This document shows positions 7,651 to 15,408 of a stretch of 35,737 nt of DNA, piece by piece. Source of the stretch: Syntrophaceae bacterium UBA2208 (GTDB lineage Bacteria > Desulfobacterota > BSN033 > UBA1163); contig DCUS01000233.1 of NCBI GenBank assembly GCA_002327885.1, forward strand, positions 1 to 35,737. The letters run 5' to 3'. The notes beneath the pieces were generated by a model. That model had not been told where the DNA came from. It ran no database searches and saw only the letters and a list, made by a program, of their open reading frames with translations. The translations under genes and the position numbers were made by a program. Position 1 is the first letter of the stretch. Every line of letters starts with the position of its first letter.

Positions 7651-8304
7651 GTTGAAATAATGGTCCGCTCTTTCGGTCAATTCATTGAGTCGTTTCTCTA
7701 AAAGAGCCCTTTTCCCCTCGAGATGATTTCGATCCCCATTCTGATCGATATGGATTGGTTCTCCCCAGATGAACACCCCTTTTGAAAAAGGGAAGGGAAG
7801 GAGAAATTGATCCCAGGTGTTAAAAATCTTCCCTTTTGAGGCACTGAAGGAGATTGGAATCACAACCCTTCCGGTCAGTTTGGCCAATTCGATCACACCA
7901 ATTTGTACCCGGTGACGGGGTCCCCTCGGCCCATCCGGGACAATCCCAATATCGGATCCATGAGCCTTCACCATCTGCTTGAAACCGGAGAAACCTTTCC
8001 GAGTGCTTGAGCCCAGGATGGCATGGAAACCAAACCGTTTAAGGGCTTTTCCCACCACTTGACCATCCCGGTGGGGAGAGACGAGGAAACTTAATTTCTT
8101 CCCTCTATAGACGATGGGCATCATCAAGAGCCTCCCATGCCAGCAAGCCCCAATGACAGGGATTCCCTTCTCCCAAAACCCTTTCGGAATCTCTGGATGG
8201 ATCTCGTCAAACCGCATGGTCCAGGATAATATCTTGATGGCCCAGTAGGCACTCCACGGGCCCAGCCACACCACCAATTTCTTCTTTAAAGTTTTAAGGC
8301 CCAT
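7630..8304 (-). CDS. DUF374-family lysophospholipid acyltransferase, probable lipid A acyltransferase (LpxJ-type)
   Basis: This 224-residue membrane-associated protein belongs to the DUF374 acyltransferases. Visible motifs are GACWHGRLLMMP at about 52-63 (with His56), the SPHRDG segment near 76-81, and PDGPRGPRH at 123-131, a family signature. DUF374 includes LpxJ, a lipid A secondary acyltransferase described in epsilonproteobacteria that replaces canonical LpxL/LpxM. Position between msbA and waaA/lpxK and absence of any LpxL/LpxM-like gene in the window support the same role here: adding a secondary acyl chain to lipid A. That role is inferred, not shown. Start ATG 8304 has no clear Shine-Dalgarno sequence; the gap from msbA is 31 bp. 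The C-terminal residues SNAKC derive from a word-repeat tract. Confidence 0.85.
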   Translation of the reverse strand: MGLKTLKKKLVVWLGPWSAYWAIKILSWTMRFDEIHPEIPKGFWEKGIPVIGACWHGRLLMMPIVYRGKKLSFLVSPHRDGQVVGKALKRFGFHAILGSSTRKGFSGFKQMVKAHGSDIGIVPDGPRGPRHRVQIGVIELAKLTGRVVIPISFSASKGKIFNTWDQFLLPFPFSKGVFIWGEPIHIDQNGDRNHLEGKRALLEKRLNELTERADHYFNKSNAKC

Positions 8305-8335
8305 TTTAGAATAAACAGTCTGAACTCAAAACTAC

Positions 8336-10168
8336 TTAATAGACTTCCTTCCCCTTGGATGTTGTCTGAGCCCCCATCCCATCATCTTTAAACTGAAGAT
8401 CATAAACCCGCCGATATTCCCCATTAAGGGCCATCAATTCGTCGTGGGTTCCTTCTTCCGCAATCCGGCCTTCCGAGAGGACGACAATTCGATGGGCATT
8501 TCGGATGGTCGAAAGTCGATGGGCGATGACAAAGACGGTTCTCCCTTTCATCACCTCTTCCAATGCCTTCTGGACTTCTGTTTCAGAATCGGAATCAAGG
8601 GAAGAGGTGGCTTCGTCCAAAATAAGAATGGGGGCGTTTTTTAAAAGGGCTCTGGCGATGGAGATGCGTTGGCGTTCTCCACCCGAAAGTTTAACGCCTT
8701 GTTCACCGATGATCGTATGGTACCCTTGAGGCAGTCTTTGAATGAAATCATGGGCGTTGGCCGCCTTCGCGGCTTCAATAATTTCTTGATCCGTAGATTT
8801 TAGGTTTCCATACGCTATATTATTTCGAACCGTATCATTGAAGAGGATCGTCTGCTGCGTGACCAAACCGATCTGATCCCTGAGAGATTTAAGAGTGACT
8901 GTTCGAATGTCATAACCGTCGATGAGGACTTGACCTTTCTCGACATCGTAAAAGCGGGGGAGCAGGTTCACCAGAGAGGTCTTGCCCCCTCCGCTCATCC
9001 CCACCAGGGCAATGACTTCGCCTACCTTCACATCCAGGGAGATATCATGGAGCACGATCTCCTCATCGTATTTAAAGGTGACGTTTTGAAAGCGAATTTC
9101 CTTGGAGATGGGCGGGAGAAGGATGGCTCCCTCTTCATCCTTGATCTCTGAGGTTGTATCGAGGAGTTCAAACACCCGCGTTGCCGCTGCCAGACCTTCC
9201 TGAATCTGAAGATTGACCTTGTTTAAATCACGAATGGGAGCATAAAGCATCAGAATGGCTGTCATGAATGAGAAAAAGGTCCCTGGAGTTAATTCCCCTC
9301 GAATTACACTATAACCGCCTACCCAAATGATTACCGCCACGCCGATTCCTCCCAATAATTCCATTAAGGGGTGGGACAGGGCCCGGATCCTGATCTGTTT
9401 GAGGGCAATTTTGAATAGCCGATGGATTTCTCCAGCAAAGCGTCTTTTCTCATAATCCTCCATGTTGAAAGCCTTGACAATGCGGTTACCCGTGATGGTT
9501 TCATGAAGGAAAGTCGTGATGGAACCCATTTGCTGTTGACCTTTTCGGCTAAATTTCCGAAGCCTTTTCCCAAACTCGACAATCGGGAAGATGGCCAGAG
9601 GGAAGATGATAAAGGCAATGATCGCTAATTTCCAATCGCGGTAGAAAACGACCCCGGTCAATGCAAAGATGGTAAAAGCATCTTTGATGAGGCCCGTGAT
9701 GGTATTGGAGACGGAGGATTGGATCAAGATCACGTCATAGGTGATTCGTGAAATGAGAATGCCCGTAGGGGTTCTCGTAAAGAAAGAGAGGGAAAGGTTC
9801 TGGAGATGGTTGTAAAGTTTCTCTCTCATATCATTGATTATTTTCAGACCTACAAAGTTCATCAGATAAGCCTGCCCGTAATCGAAGGTTCCTCTAATTA
9901 AGAAAAGGAGGATAATGGCGACGGGGAGTAAAAGAAGCATCTCCATATCTTTCTTAAGCAGCAGATCTCCGAGATGAAGTTGGATAATGATATTCTTAAT
10001 GAAGGGTGGCACCCCCTCTCTCTTGAGAAAAACGCCATCGAAGGCAGGTTTAACAAGAAAGGCTTGGCCGGCGGTCAAAAGGGAGTAAAAGATCATACAG
10101 ATCATGGCCAAACCCAACTTGACCCAATAGGGCTTGACCATAACAAGTAGTCTGCGATAGAGAGACAT
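8336..10168 (-). CDS. msbA: Lipid A flippase, ABC transporter
   Basis: MsbA is a homodimeric half-transporter that flips lipid A-core across the inner membrane. The 610-residue product has a six-helix exporter domain (about 1-315) and an ATPase domain (about 345-590) with Walker A GMSGGGKTS, signature LSGGERQRISIARALL, Walker B ILILDEATSSLD and the H-loop IAHRLST. The open frame extends 23 codons further upstream (to 10237), but that extension is word-repeat sequence with an implausible FHFAFFILHF translation; MSLYRRLL at 10168 fits the family, with GGGA about six bases upstream. Met at 10180 is an alternative. The gene follows lpxB by 72 bp and precedes the DUF374 acyltransferase, matching the order of synthesis and export. 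Confidence 0.92.
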   Translation of the reverse strand: MSLYRRLLVMVKPYWVKLGLAMICMIFYSLLTAGQAFLVKPAFDGVFLKREGVPPFIKNIIIQLHLGDLLLKKDMEMLLLLPVAIILLFLIRGTFDYGQAYLMNFVGLKIINDMREKLYNHLQNLSLSFFTRTPTGILISRITYDVILIQSSVSNTITGLIKDAFTIFALTGVVFYRDWKLAIIAFIIFPLAIFPIVEFGKRLRKFSRKGQQQMGSITTFLHETITGNRIVKAFNMEDYEKRRFAGEIHRLFKIALKQIRIRALSHPLMELLGGIGVAVIIWVGGYSVIRGELTPGTFFSFMTAILMLYAPIRDLNKVNLQIQEGLAAATRVFELLDTTSEIKDEEGAILLPPISKEIRFQNVTFKYDEEIVLHDISLDVKVGEVIALVGMSGGGKTSLVNLLPRFYDVEKGQVLIDGYDIRTVTLKSLRDQIGLVTQQTILFNDTVRNNIAYGNLKSTDQEIIEAAKAANAHDFIQRLPQGYHTIIGEQGVKLSGGERQRISIARALLKNAPILILDEATSSLDSDSETEVQKALEEVMKGRTVFVIAHRLSTIRNAHRIVVLSEGRIAEEGTHDELMALNGEYRRVYDLQFKDDGMGAQTTSKGKEVY

Positions 10169-10174
10169 ATTCAA

Positions 10175-10240
10175 TCCCATTGCAAAGTGTAAAATGAAAA
10201 ATGCAAAATGGAACCCTTTGAATTTTCCAATAGGCACTTT
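10175..10240. repeat. Word-repeat tract between lpxB and msbA
   Basis: Read on the minus strand the gap is a chain of CATTTTGCATTTTTCATTTTACACTTTGCA-like words (CATTTTG, CATTTTT, CATTTTA in variants). It fills the gap between the lpxB stop at 10241 and the msbA start. It produces the spurious N-terminal extension of the msbA reading frame. Confidence 0.45.
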
Positions 10241-11407
10241 TCAATTTACATGGAGGGGACGCTCCTCCGATTGATAGAGTAACGATAAGACAATACGGGC
10301 AGCCCGTTGAGCGGCTCCCGGTTCCCCAAGTTTTTGACACATCTCATTCATGGCGTCGGTCATTTTCCGACTCCGCGTGGGATCCCTTAAGATCAGAATG
10401 GCCTCCTCAGCAATCCTTTGAGGATGGACATCCTGCTGGATCAATTCGGGGGCGATTTCTTTTCCAGCTAACAGATTAACCAGGCCAATGTGGTCCACTT
10501 GAATCAATGCCCTGCCAATCCAGTAAGAGAGAAAGGAGACTCTATAAATGATGATCATGGGTTTTCTTAGGATGGCTCCCTCCAATGTCGCCGTTCCGGA
10601 GGCGGTGATGAGAAGGTCAGAAAGGTTCATCACATCGTAGTTGAAACCCTCCACCACTTTTACAGGGATAGAAATATTTTCTAAATAGGGGGTTAAGATT
10701 GTTTTGGGAAGGCTTGGAGCGAATGGGAGGATGAACTGAAGATCTGGAATCTCTTGTTGGAGGAGATGGGCGGAGGCCAGAAGAGGAGGGAGAAGCCTCT
10801 CGACCTCATGGATTCGGCTTCCAGGGAGAAGCCCCACGGTTCTTCGTTTGGGATCCAGTCCGAATTTTCGGAAAGCGACTTCTTTGGAGAGAGTGGGTTT
10901 CACGATGTCGATCAGGGGATGGCCTACCCACTCGACATCCACTCCGGCTGCCTCATAGAGAGGAACCTCAAAAGGAAAGAGGACGAGCATTTTTTTTACC
11001 CATCGAGCGATCCGCCGAATCCTTTTAGGCCTCCAGGCCCATACCTGAGGGCTGATATAGTAGAGAATCGGAATTCCCCTTCGATGGGCGATCTTGGCCA
11101 GCCGAAAATTGAAATCAGGAAAATCAATTAAAATAACAAGGTCCGGTCTCTCCTGCTCAATGGATTTTTTTAATCCCCGGAGGGCTTTTAAAATAGGTCG
11201 AAGTTTGGTGAAGACTTCTGTCACCCCCACCACAGAAAGGGAGTGAGCAGAATAGAGGAGCTTCATCCCGCTTCTTTTCAAGCCCTCCCCCCCCACACCC
11301 AAAAAATGAACCTCCGGATCCATGCCTTGGATGGCTTCCACGAGATGGGATCCATGGAGGTCTCCCGAAACTTCTCCGGCGACCAACAGGATCTTCTTTG
11401 ATTTCAT
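10241..11407 (-). CDS. lpxB: Lipid-A-disaccharide synthase
   Basis: LpxB (GT19) joins UDP-2,3-diacylglucosamine and lipid X into the beta-1,6 disaccharide of lipid A, working at the inner face of the cytoplasmic membrane. The 388-residue protein opens with KILLVAGEVSGDLHG (residues 4-18) and has YYISPQVWAWRPKRI near 115-130 and the donor-site GTATLEGAI near 270. The frame is open 15 codons further upstream to 11452, overlapping the preceding gene, but MKSKKILLVAGE at 11407 is the normal family start and leaves a 16-bp gap. It sits between the Gfo/Idh oxidoreductase and msbA. Confidence 0.94.
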   Translation of the reverse strand: MKSKKILLVAGEVSGDLHGSHLVEAIQGMDPEVHFLGVGGEGLKRSGMKLLYSAHSLSVVGVTEVFTKLRPILKALRGLKKSIEQERPDLVILIDFPDFNFRLAKIAHRRGIPILYYISPQVWAWRPKRIRRIARWVKKMLVLFPFEVPLYEAAGVDVEWVGHPLIDIVKPTLSKEVAFRKFGLDPKRRTVGLLPGSRIHEVERLLPPLLASAHLLQQEIPDLQFILPFAPSLPKTILTPYLENISIPVKVVEGFNYDVMNLSDLLITASGTATLEGAILRKPMIIIYRVSFLSYWIGRALIQVDHIGLVNLLAGKEIAPELIQQDVHPQRIAEEAILILRDPTRSRKMTDAMNEMCQKLGEPGAAQRAARIVLSLLYQSEERPLHVN

Positions 11408-11423
11408 CAGACCAGTCGCCCCA

Positions 11424-12377
11424 TTATTTCTTTTTCGTATTGAGGTCATCAATTTTCTGGATGATCTGGAGAGCCACTTCTAATACCCGTTTTCCATCCC
11501 GTCCAGAAACCCGAGCCTCTTTTCGATCCCTGACACTCTGGAGAAAAGAGCGGATCTCATTTTCCAGAAGATCGATTTTCTTGACCGGGATCTCTTCCGT
11601 GACCATTTCCGGAATCTTTTCCTTTCCGGGAAAGCCTCCCTTTTTAGAAAAGGAGAGTTTTTGAGAAAGGTAGTCGATGGAGAAGATTCCCTCCGGTTGG
11701 AAGATCCGAGTTTTCCGTATCTTCTCTTCAGAAATTCGGCTTACGGTTAAACTCGCTGTACATCCATTTTCGAATTCGATCCGGGCATTGGCAATATCCG
11801 GGTAGCAGGTGATGAATGGAATGCCGACGGCCTGAAGCCCTTTGATCTTTGAACCCACCAGGCTCAAAATGATATCGATATCGTGGACCATTAAATCCAA
11901 TACCACGTCGACCTCTGCTCCCCTTCCTGAGAAGGGGCCCAGACGATGGGATTCGATGAACCTTGGATTTGTTACCCTCCCGGTTAAGCCGGACAGAGCT
12001 CCATTGAATCGTTCAAGATGGCCTACCTGGAAAATGAGCCCCTTTGATTGGGCCAGTCCAATTAATTCATCAGCCTCCTCAAGAGTGTTCGAAATGGGTT
12101 TTTCCAAAAGGACATCAACCCCTCGCAAGAAGAAGTCTTTCGTCACGGGATAGTGAAAAGGAGTGGGGATAGCGACACTGACAGCCTGAACTTTATTGAA
12201 GAGGTCTGCGTGATGAAAGAAGGATTGGGTATGGGTTCGTTTCGCGATATCCCTGGCACGAGAGAGGTCAACGTCCACCACACCGACCAGCTCCACGCCA
12301 TCGATATGAGCATATTTTTCAGCATGGAATTGGCCAAAGTACCCGACACCGACGACACCGATCTTGATTTTGTTCAC
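11424..12377 (-). CDS. Gfo/Idh/MocA-family oxidoreductase in the lpx operon (GnnA-like)
   Basis: This 317-residue NAD(P)-dependent oxidoreductase probably acts on a nucleotide sugar. It has a Rossmann fold with GVGYFG at 10-15, the family's catalytic-lysine motif EKP at 92-94, GHLERFN at 119-125 and the MVHDIDI segment around His165. It starts with GTG at 12377, immediately after the lpxA stop codon, so it is translationally coupled to lpxA. In Acidithiobacillus ferrooxidans, GnnA (the same superfamily) sits between lpxA and lpxB and oxidises UDP-GlcNAc at C3 so that GnnB can aminate it, yielding amide-linked lipid A. Position and family match GnnA, but no GnnB-like aminotransferase is in this window. 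The substrate is therefore inferred and uncertain. Confidence 0.85.
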   Translation of the reverse strand: MNKIKIGVVGVGYFGQFHAEKYAHIDGVELVGVVDVDLSRARDIAKRTHTQSFFHHADLFNKVQAVSVAIPTPFHYPVTKDFFLRGVDVLLEKPISNTLEEADELIGLAQSKGLIFQVGHLERFNGALSGLTGRVTNPRFIESHRLGPFSGRGAEVDVVLDLMVHDIDIILSLVGSKIKGLQAVGIPFITCYPDIANARIEFENGCTASLTVSRISEEKIRKTRIFQPEGIFSIDYLSQKLSFSKKGGFPGKEKIPEMVTEEIPVKKIDLLENEIRSFLQSVRDRKEARVSGRDGKRVLEVALQIIQKIDDLNTKKK

Positions 12378-13151
12378 TTAACGAGTGATCCCCCTCTTGG
12401 ATTGTTGGATGAAATGGAGGAGGTGTTGGATCTCAGGGGTTTGATAGATTTCGTCCTCTCCGATCTGTTTGATGGCTTTTTCTAAAGTCAGGCTGGAGCG
12501 GAAAATGATGCGGTAGGCTTTTTTCAAGGCCCGGATGGTTTTTTCCGAAAAGTTCAAACGTTTCAGACCCACCGTGTTCAACCCATAAAGTTTTGCCCTG
12601 CTTCCAGCGGCCGTCACATATGGGATGATATCCTGAGACACGCCGGTTAAACCACTGATAATAGCGTGGGCGCCAATCCGGCAGAATTGATGGACCGCCG
12701 CCAATCCACCGATGATGGCGTGATCTTCCACCGTAATATGTCCTCCCAGAGTGGCTCCATTGGCCAGGACCACCTGATTTCCGATATGACAGTCATGCGC
12801 CACGTGAGAGTAGGCCATGAAGAAATTGTCATTTCCGATGACGGTTTTTCCCCCTCCCTTGATCGTGCCTCGATGAAAAGTAACAAACTCCCGAATAATA
12901 TTGTGATTACCGATGAATAAGGAGGTCTTCTCTCCTCTATAAAAAAATGCCTGGGGAGCTTCCCCGATGGAGGCAAACTGAAAGATCTGGCATTGTTTTC
13001 CAATATGCGTTCCTTCTCGGATGACCACATGGGGGCCAATCCTTGTTCCCTCATCAATGAAAACATTTCTTTCAACCACAGAAAAAGGACCGATTTCCGC
13101 TCCTCCACTGATTTCGGCCTCCGGATCAACGAGCGCAGCGGGATGAATCAT
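12378..13151 (-). CDS. lpxA: UDP-N-acetylglucosamine acyltransferase
   Basis: LpxA transfers a 3-hydroxyacyl chain from ACP to the 3-position of UDP-GlcNAc, or to the 3-amine of UDP-GlcNAc3N in organisms with GnnA/GnnB, the first step of lipid A synthesis. The 257-residue protein is a left-handed beta helix made of hexapeptide repeats up to about residue 185 and a helical C-terminal part. Catalytic His119 lies in HVAHDCHIGN and corresponds to E. coli His125. The segment HQFCRIGAHAIISGLTG holds the acyl-length ruler; Gly appears at the position equivalent to E. coli Gly173, which permits a longer chain, although this is read from a by-eye alignment. It overlaps fabZ by four bases (ATGA) and abuts the following oxidoreductase. 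Confidence 0.95.
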   Translation of the reverse strand: MIHPAALVDPEAEISGGAEIGPFSVVERNVFIDEGTRIGPHVVIREGTHIGKQCQIFQFASIGEAPQAFFYRGEKTSLFIGNHNIIREFVTFHRGTIKGGGKTVIGNDNFFMAYSHVAHDCHIGNQVVLANGATLGGHITVEDHAIIGGLAAVHQFCRIGAHAIISGLTGVSQDIIPYVTAAGSRAKLYGLNTVGLKRLNFSEKTIRALKKAYRIIFRSSLTLEKAIKQIGEDEIYQTPEIQHLLHFIQQSKRGITR

Positions 13152-13585
13152 GTTTCATCTCCTAACATAGCTAAGAGTTCGGCTTCGGCTACTATTTTCC
13201 CTTCGACCAGGGCCCTCCCTTTAAACCCCCAGATCGATTGGCGATGTTTGGTGATCTCGATTTCAAGGCGAAGTTGGTCTCCTGGTACAACGGGTTTTCT
13301 GAAACGAACACCGTCGATTCCCAAAAAGTAAACCGGCTTTTTCTGATCCTGGTCGGGCAACGATTTGAAAGCAAGCACTCCAGCCGTCTGAGCCAATGCC
13401 TCCACGATCAGGACCCCCGGCATGATGGGATGACTTGGAAAATGGCCAGGGAAGAAGGGTTCGTTATAAGTCACATTCTTTATCCCGACAATTCGTTTTC
13501 CTGTTTCCATCTCAATAATTCGGTCCACGAGCAGGAAAGGGTAGGCGTGAGGAAGGATCTTCATGATCTCTTTAATCTCAATCAT
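13148..13585 (-). CDS. fabZ: 3-hydroxyacyl-[acyl-carrier-protein] dehydratase
   Basis: FabZ dehydrates 3-hydroxyacyl-ACP in fatty-acid elongation and so competes with LpxA/LpxD for the same substrates, which explains its common place among lpx genes. The 145-residue hot-dog-fold protein has LPHAYPFLLVDRI near 11-23, the catalytic His in FFPGHFP near 48 and the catalytic Glu in VEALAQTAG near 62. It begins directly after the lpxD stop codon, with AAGGAG inside the lpxD end as ribosome-binding site, and ends in a four-base overlap with lpxA. The coupling should keep the three products in fixed ratio. Confidence 0.96.
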   Translation of the reverse strand: MIEIKEIMKILPHAYPFLLVDRIIEMETGKRIVGIKNVTYNEPFFPGHFPSHPIMPGVLIVEALAQTAGVLAFKSLPDQDQKKPVYFLGIDGVRFRKPVVPGDQLRLEIEITKHRQSIWGFKGRALVEGKIVAEAELLAMLGDET

Positions 13586-14656
13586 CTACTTCTCCTTTTC
13601 ACTCGAAGAGAGGGTCTCCTCGATCTTTTTTAGGCGTTTCTCAATTTCGATGAGAGTTCTTCTCATCTCCGGCAGTTTCGGGAAGACGGTGACCGATCGA
13701 AGCCATTCACGATGAGGGATGGCGGGGGATCCAGTGAATACCTGATTGGCAGGGAGATCATGGCCCACTCCGGACTGAGCGCCCACCATCACGTTATCCC
13801 CAATTTCGATGTGGCCGACCATTCCCACCTGTCCGGCGAGTGTGACATTGCTTCCGATCTTTGTTGAACCTGAGATCCCGACCTGAGCGACAATGATGGA
13901 ATCTTCGCCGATGATGACATTATGAGCCACCTGAGCGAGGTTGTCGATTTTCACTCCTCTTCGGATGATCGTTTTACCCAAAGTGGCTCGGTCAATGGTG
14001 GTATTGGAACCAATTTCGACATCGTCTTCAATTTCCACCCCTCCTACTTGTGGAATTTTCACGTTTTTCTTTCCTTCTTTGACATATCCGAATCCATCAC
14101 TCCCAACCACCACGCCACTGTGAAGGATGACCCGCTTTCCGATGGTTGTCCCTGAATAGACGGAGACATTTGGGTAGAGGATCGAATCCTCTCCGACGGA
14201 GGAACCATCGCCGATACAGACCCCGGGATAGAGGGTGACCCGATCCCCGATGGAGCAGTGGTCACCAATATAGACGAAAGGATAGAGGGTCAGGTCTTTC
14301 CCTAAGCTCGCCGTGGGACTGATCCAGGCATTGGAATCGATCCCTTTGGGTTGATAAGGTTTTTGTGAAAAGAAGGCGAGGATTTTGGCGAAGGCCAAAT
14401 AGGGATGGGATACGCTCAGAAGGGGCTTTTCCCCTCGAGTCACCGCTTTGGAGACGATGACTGCGGAAGCACGAGTTTCATTGAGTTTCGGGAGGTATTT
14501 CGGATTGGCGATGAAGGTGATCTCTCCGGCCTGAGCCTCATCAATGGCCGACACTCCGGAGATTTCTACCTCTCCATCTCCAATTACTGTTCCATCTACC
14601 CACTGGGCTAATTCCTTAAGTTTCTTTTTCATCCTCTTTTCATTAAAATAGGTCAT
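13586..14656 (-). CDS. lpxD: UDP-3-O-acylglucosamine N-acyltransferase
   Basis: LpxD adds the second 3-hydroxyacyl chain, at N2, in lipid A synthesis. The 356-residue frame has the N-terminal uridine-binding domain (about 10-105), a hexapeptide-repeat beta helix (about 108-325) and a C-terminal helix. Catalytic His245 lies in AQVAHNVIIG. Two starts are possible: ATG at 14656 and ATG at 14632. The second gives MKKKLKELAQWVDG, which matches the family and puts the catalytic His at 237, close to E. coli His239, but its AGAGG touches the ATG; the first has no clear ribosome-binding site. The gene is followed without gap by fabZ and is 190 bp after skp. Confidence 0.95.
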   Translation of the reverse strand: MTYFNEKRMKKKLKELAQWVDGTVIGDGEVEISGVSAIDEAQAGEITFIANPKYLPKLNETRASAVIVSKAVTRGEKPLLSVSHPYLAFAKILAFFSQKPYQPKGIDSNAWISPTASLGKDLTLYPFVYIGDHCSIGDRVTLYPGVCIGDGSSVGEDSILYPNVSVYSGTTIGKRVILHSGVVVGSDGFGYVKEGKKNVKIPQVGGVEIEDDVEIGSNTTIDRATLGKTIIRRGVKIDNLAQVAHNVIIGEDSIIVAQVGISGSTKIGSNVTLAGQVGMVGHIEIGDNVMVGAQSGVGHDLPANQVFTGSPAIPHREWLRSVTVFPKLPEMRRTLIEIEKRLKKIEETLSSSEKEK

Positions 14657-14699
14657 GCTTCATATCGAAATCCTGATTCGGAAGAGATAAGGCATCATC

Positions 14700-14830
14700 C
14701 TTTGTACAGCGGTGTTGCAGTGCTGCGGTTTTGGATTTAACGGCAACACGGCAAAACAGCATCACAGCAGCACAATCATAAGCCATTTACGACATACCCC
14801 TCACGCTCTAACGGAATTCAAGATTTCGTG
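14700..14830. repeat. Word-repeat tract with nested inverted words between skp and lpxD
   Basis: The gap holds GTGTTGC, GTGCTGC and GCGGTTTTG words in its left half and their complements in the right half: GTGTTGC at 14712-14718 pairs with 14743-14749, and GTGCTGC at 14720-14726 pairs with 14767-14773. It looks like a diverged large inverted repeat. No start codon, promoter or terminator is evident. Confidence 0.45.
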
Positions 14831-14846
14831 ATTCGTATTTCAGTTT

Positions 14847-15368
14847 TTATTTTTTCTGGGCGTCATACGCTTTGATCACCCGGTCGGTGATATCAATCGT
14901 TTTGGATGCAAAGAGGACAATGGTTTCATTTTTTTCTAAGATGAAGGTGTAGCCTTCGTCCGCGCCCACTTTTTGAATCACCTTTTGGAGACCTATGGCG
15001 ATCGTCCGTTCCATCTCCATGGTCTTCTGTTGGATCTCTTTTTGGTTATCATCCACCCACCTCTGGTAATCCCGGAGTTTACCCTGAAATTCCTTTTCCT
15101 TATTGGCCCTGGCGTCCGGGGTCAGCATGCTTAACTGCTTTTCCAGGGTCTCCTTCATGGTTTGAAGTTCTTTTTGTTTCTCTCCGTTGAGACGTTGAAT
15201 TTTTTCCATATCCTTGGTAATCAGTTTCTTCGCCTCTTTGCCGGCAGTACATTCATTAATCGCCCTCTGAATATCGACGTAAGCGATCTTTAAATCTGCA
15301 GCCAGAGCAGATCCGAAAAATCCAAACAGGACAATCCCAATAACCGCCATCATCCTTTTTCCAACCAT
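14847..15368 (-). CDS. skp: Periplasmic chaperone Skp/OmpH
   Basis: Skp is a trimeric periplasmic chaperone that holds unfolded outer-membrane proteins between SecYEG and BamA. The 173-residue precursor has a signal peptide (KRMMAVIGIVLFGFFGSALA, cleavage after about residue 23) followed by LKIAYVDIQRAINEC, the typical first beta strand, and a long charged coiled coil (about 45-125) that forms the tentacles. The C-terminal strand contains GYTFILEKNETIVLFAS. It follows bamA by 40 bp on the same strand, the standard bamA-skp-lpxD order. Sequence identity in this family is low, so the assignment rests on architecture and position. Confidence 0.92.
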   Translation of the reverse strand: MVGKRMMAVIGIVLFGFFGSALAADLKIAYVDIQRAINECTAGKEAKKLITKDMEKIQRLNGEKQKELQTMKETLEKQLSMLTPDARANKEKEFQGKLRDYQRWVDDNQKEIQQKTMEMERTIAIGLQKVIQKVGADEGYTFILEKNETIVLFASKTIDITDRVIKAYDAQKK

Positions 15369-15408
15369 CTCTACTTCTCCTCTCTCTGAAAAGTATCAAC
15401 TCTATTGA

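Noticed and set aside
10169..10237. N-terminal extension of msbA (FHFAFFILHF)
   Set aside because: It is translated word-repeat sequence, not a signal or membrane segment; the family start is at 10168.
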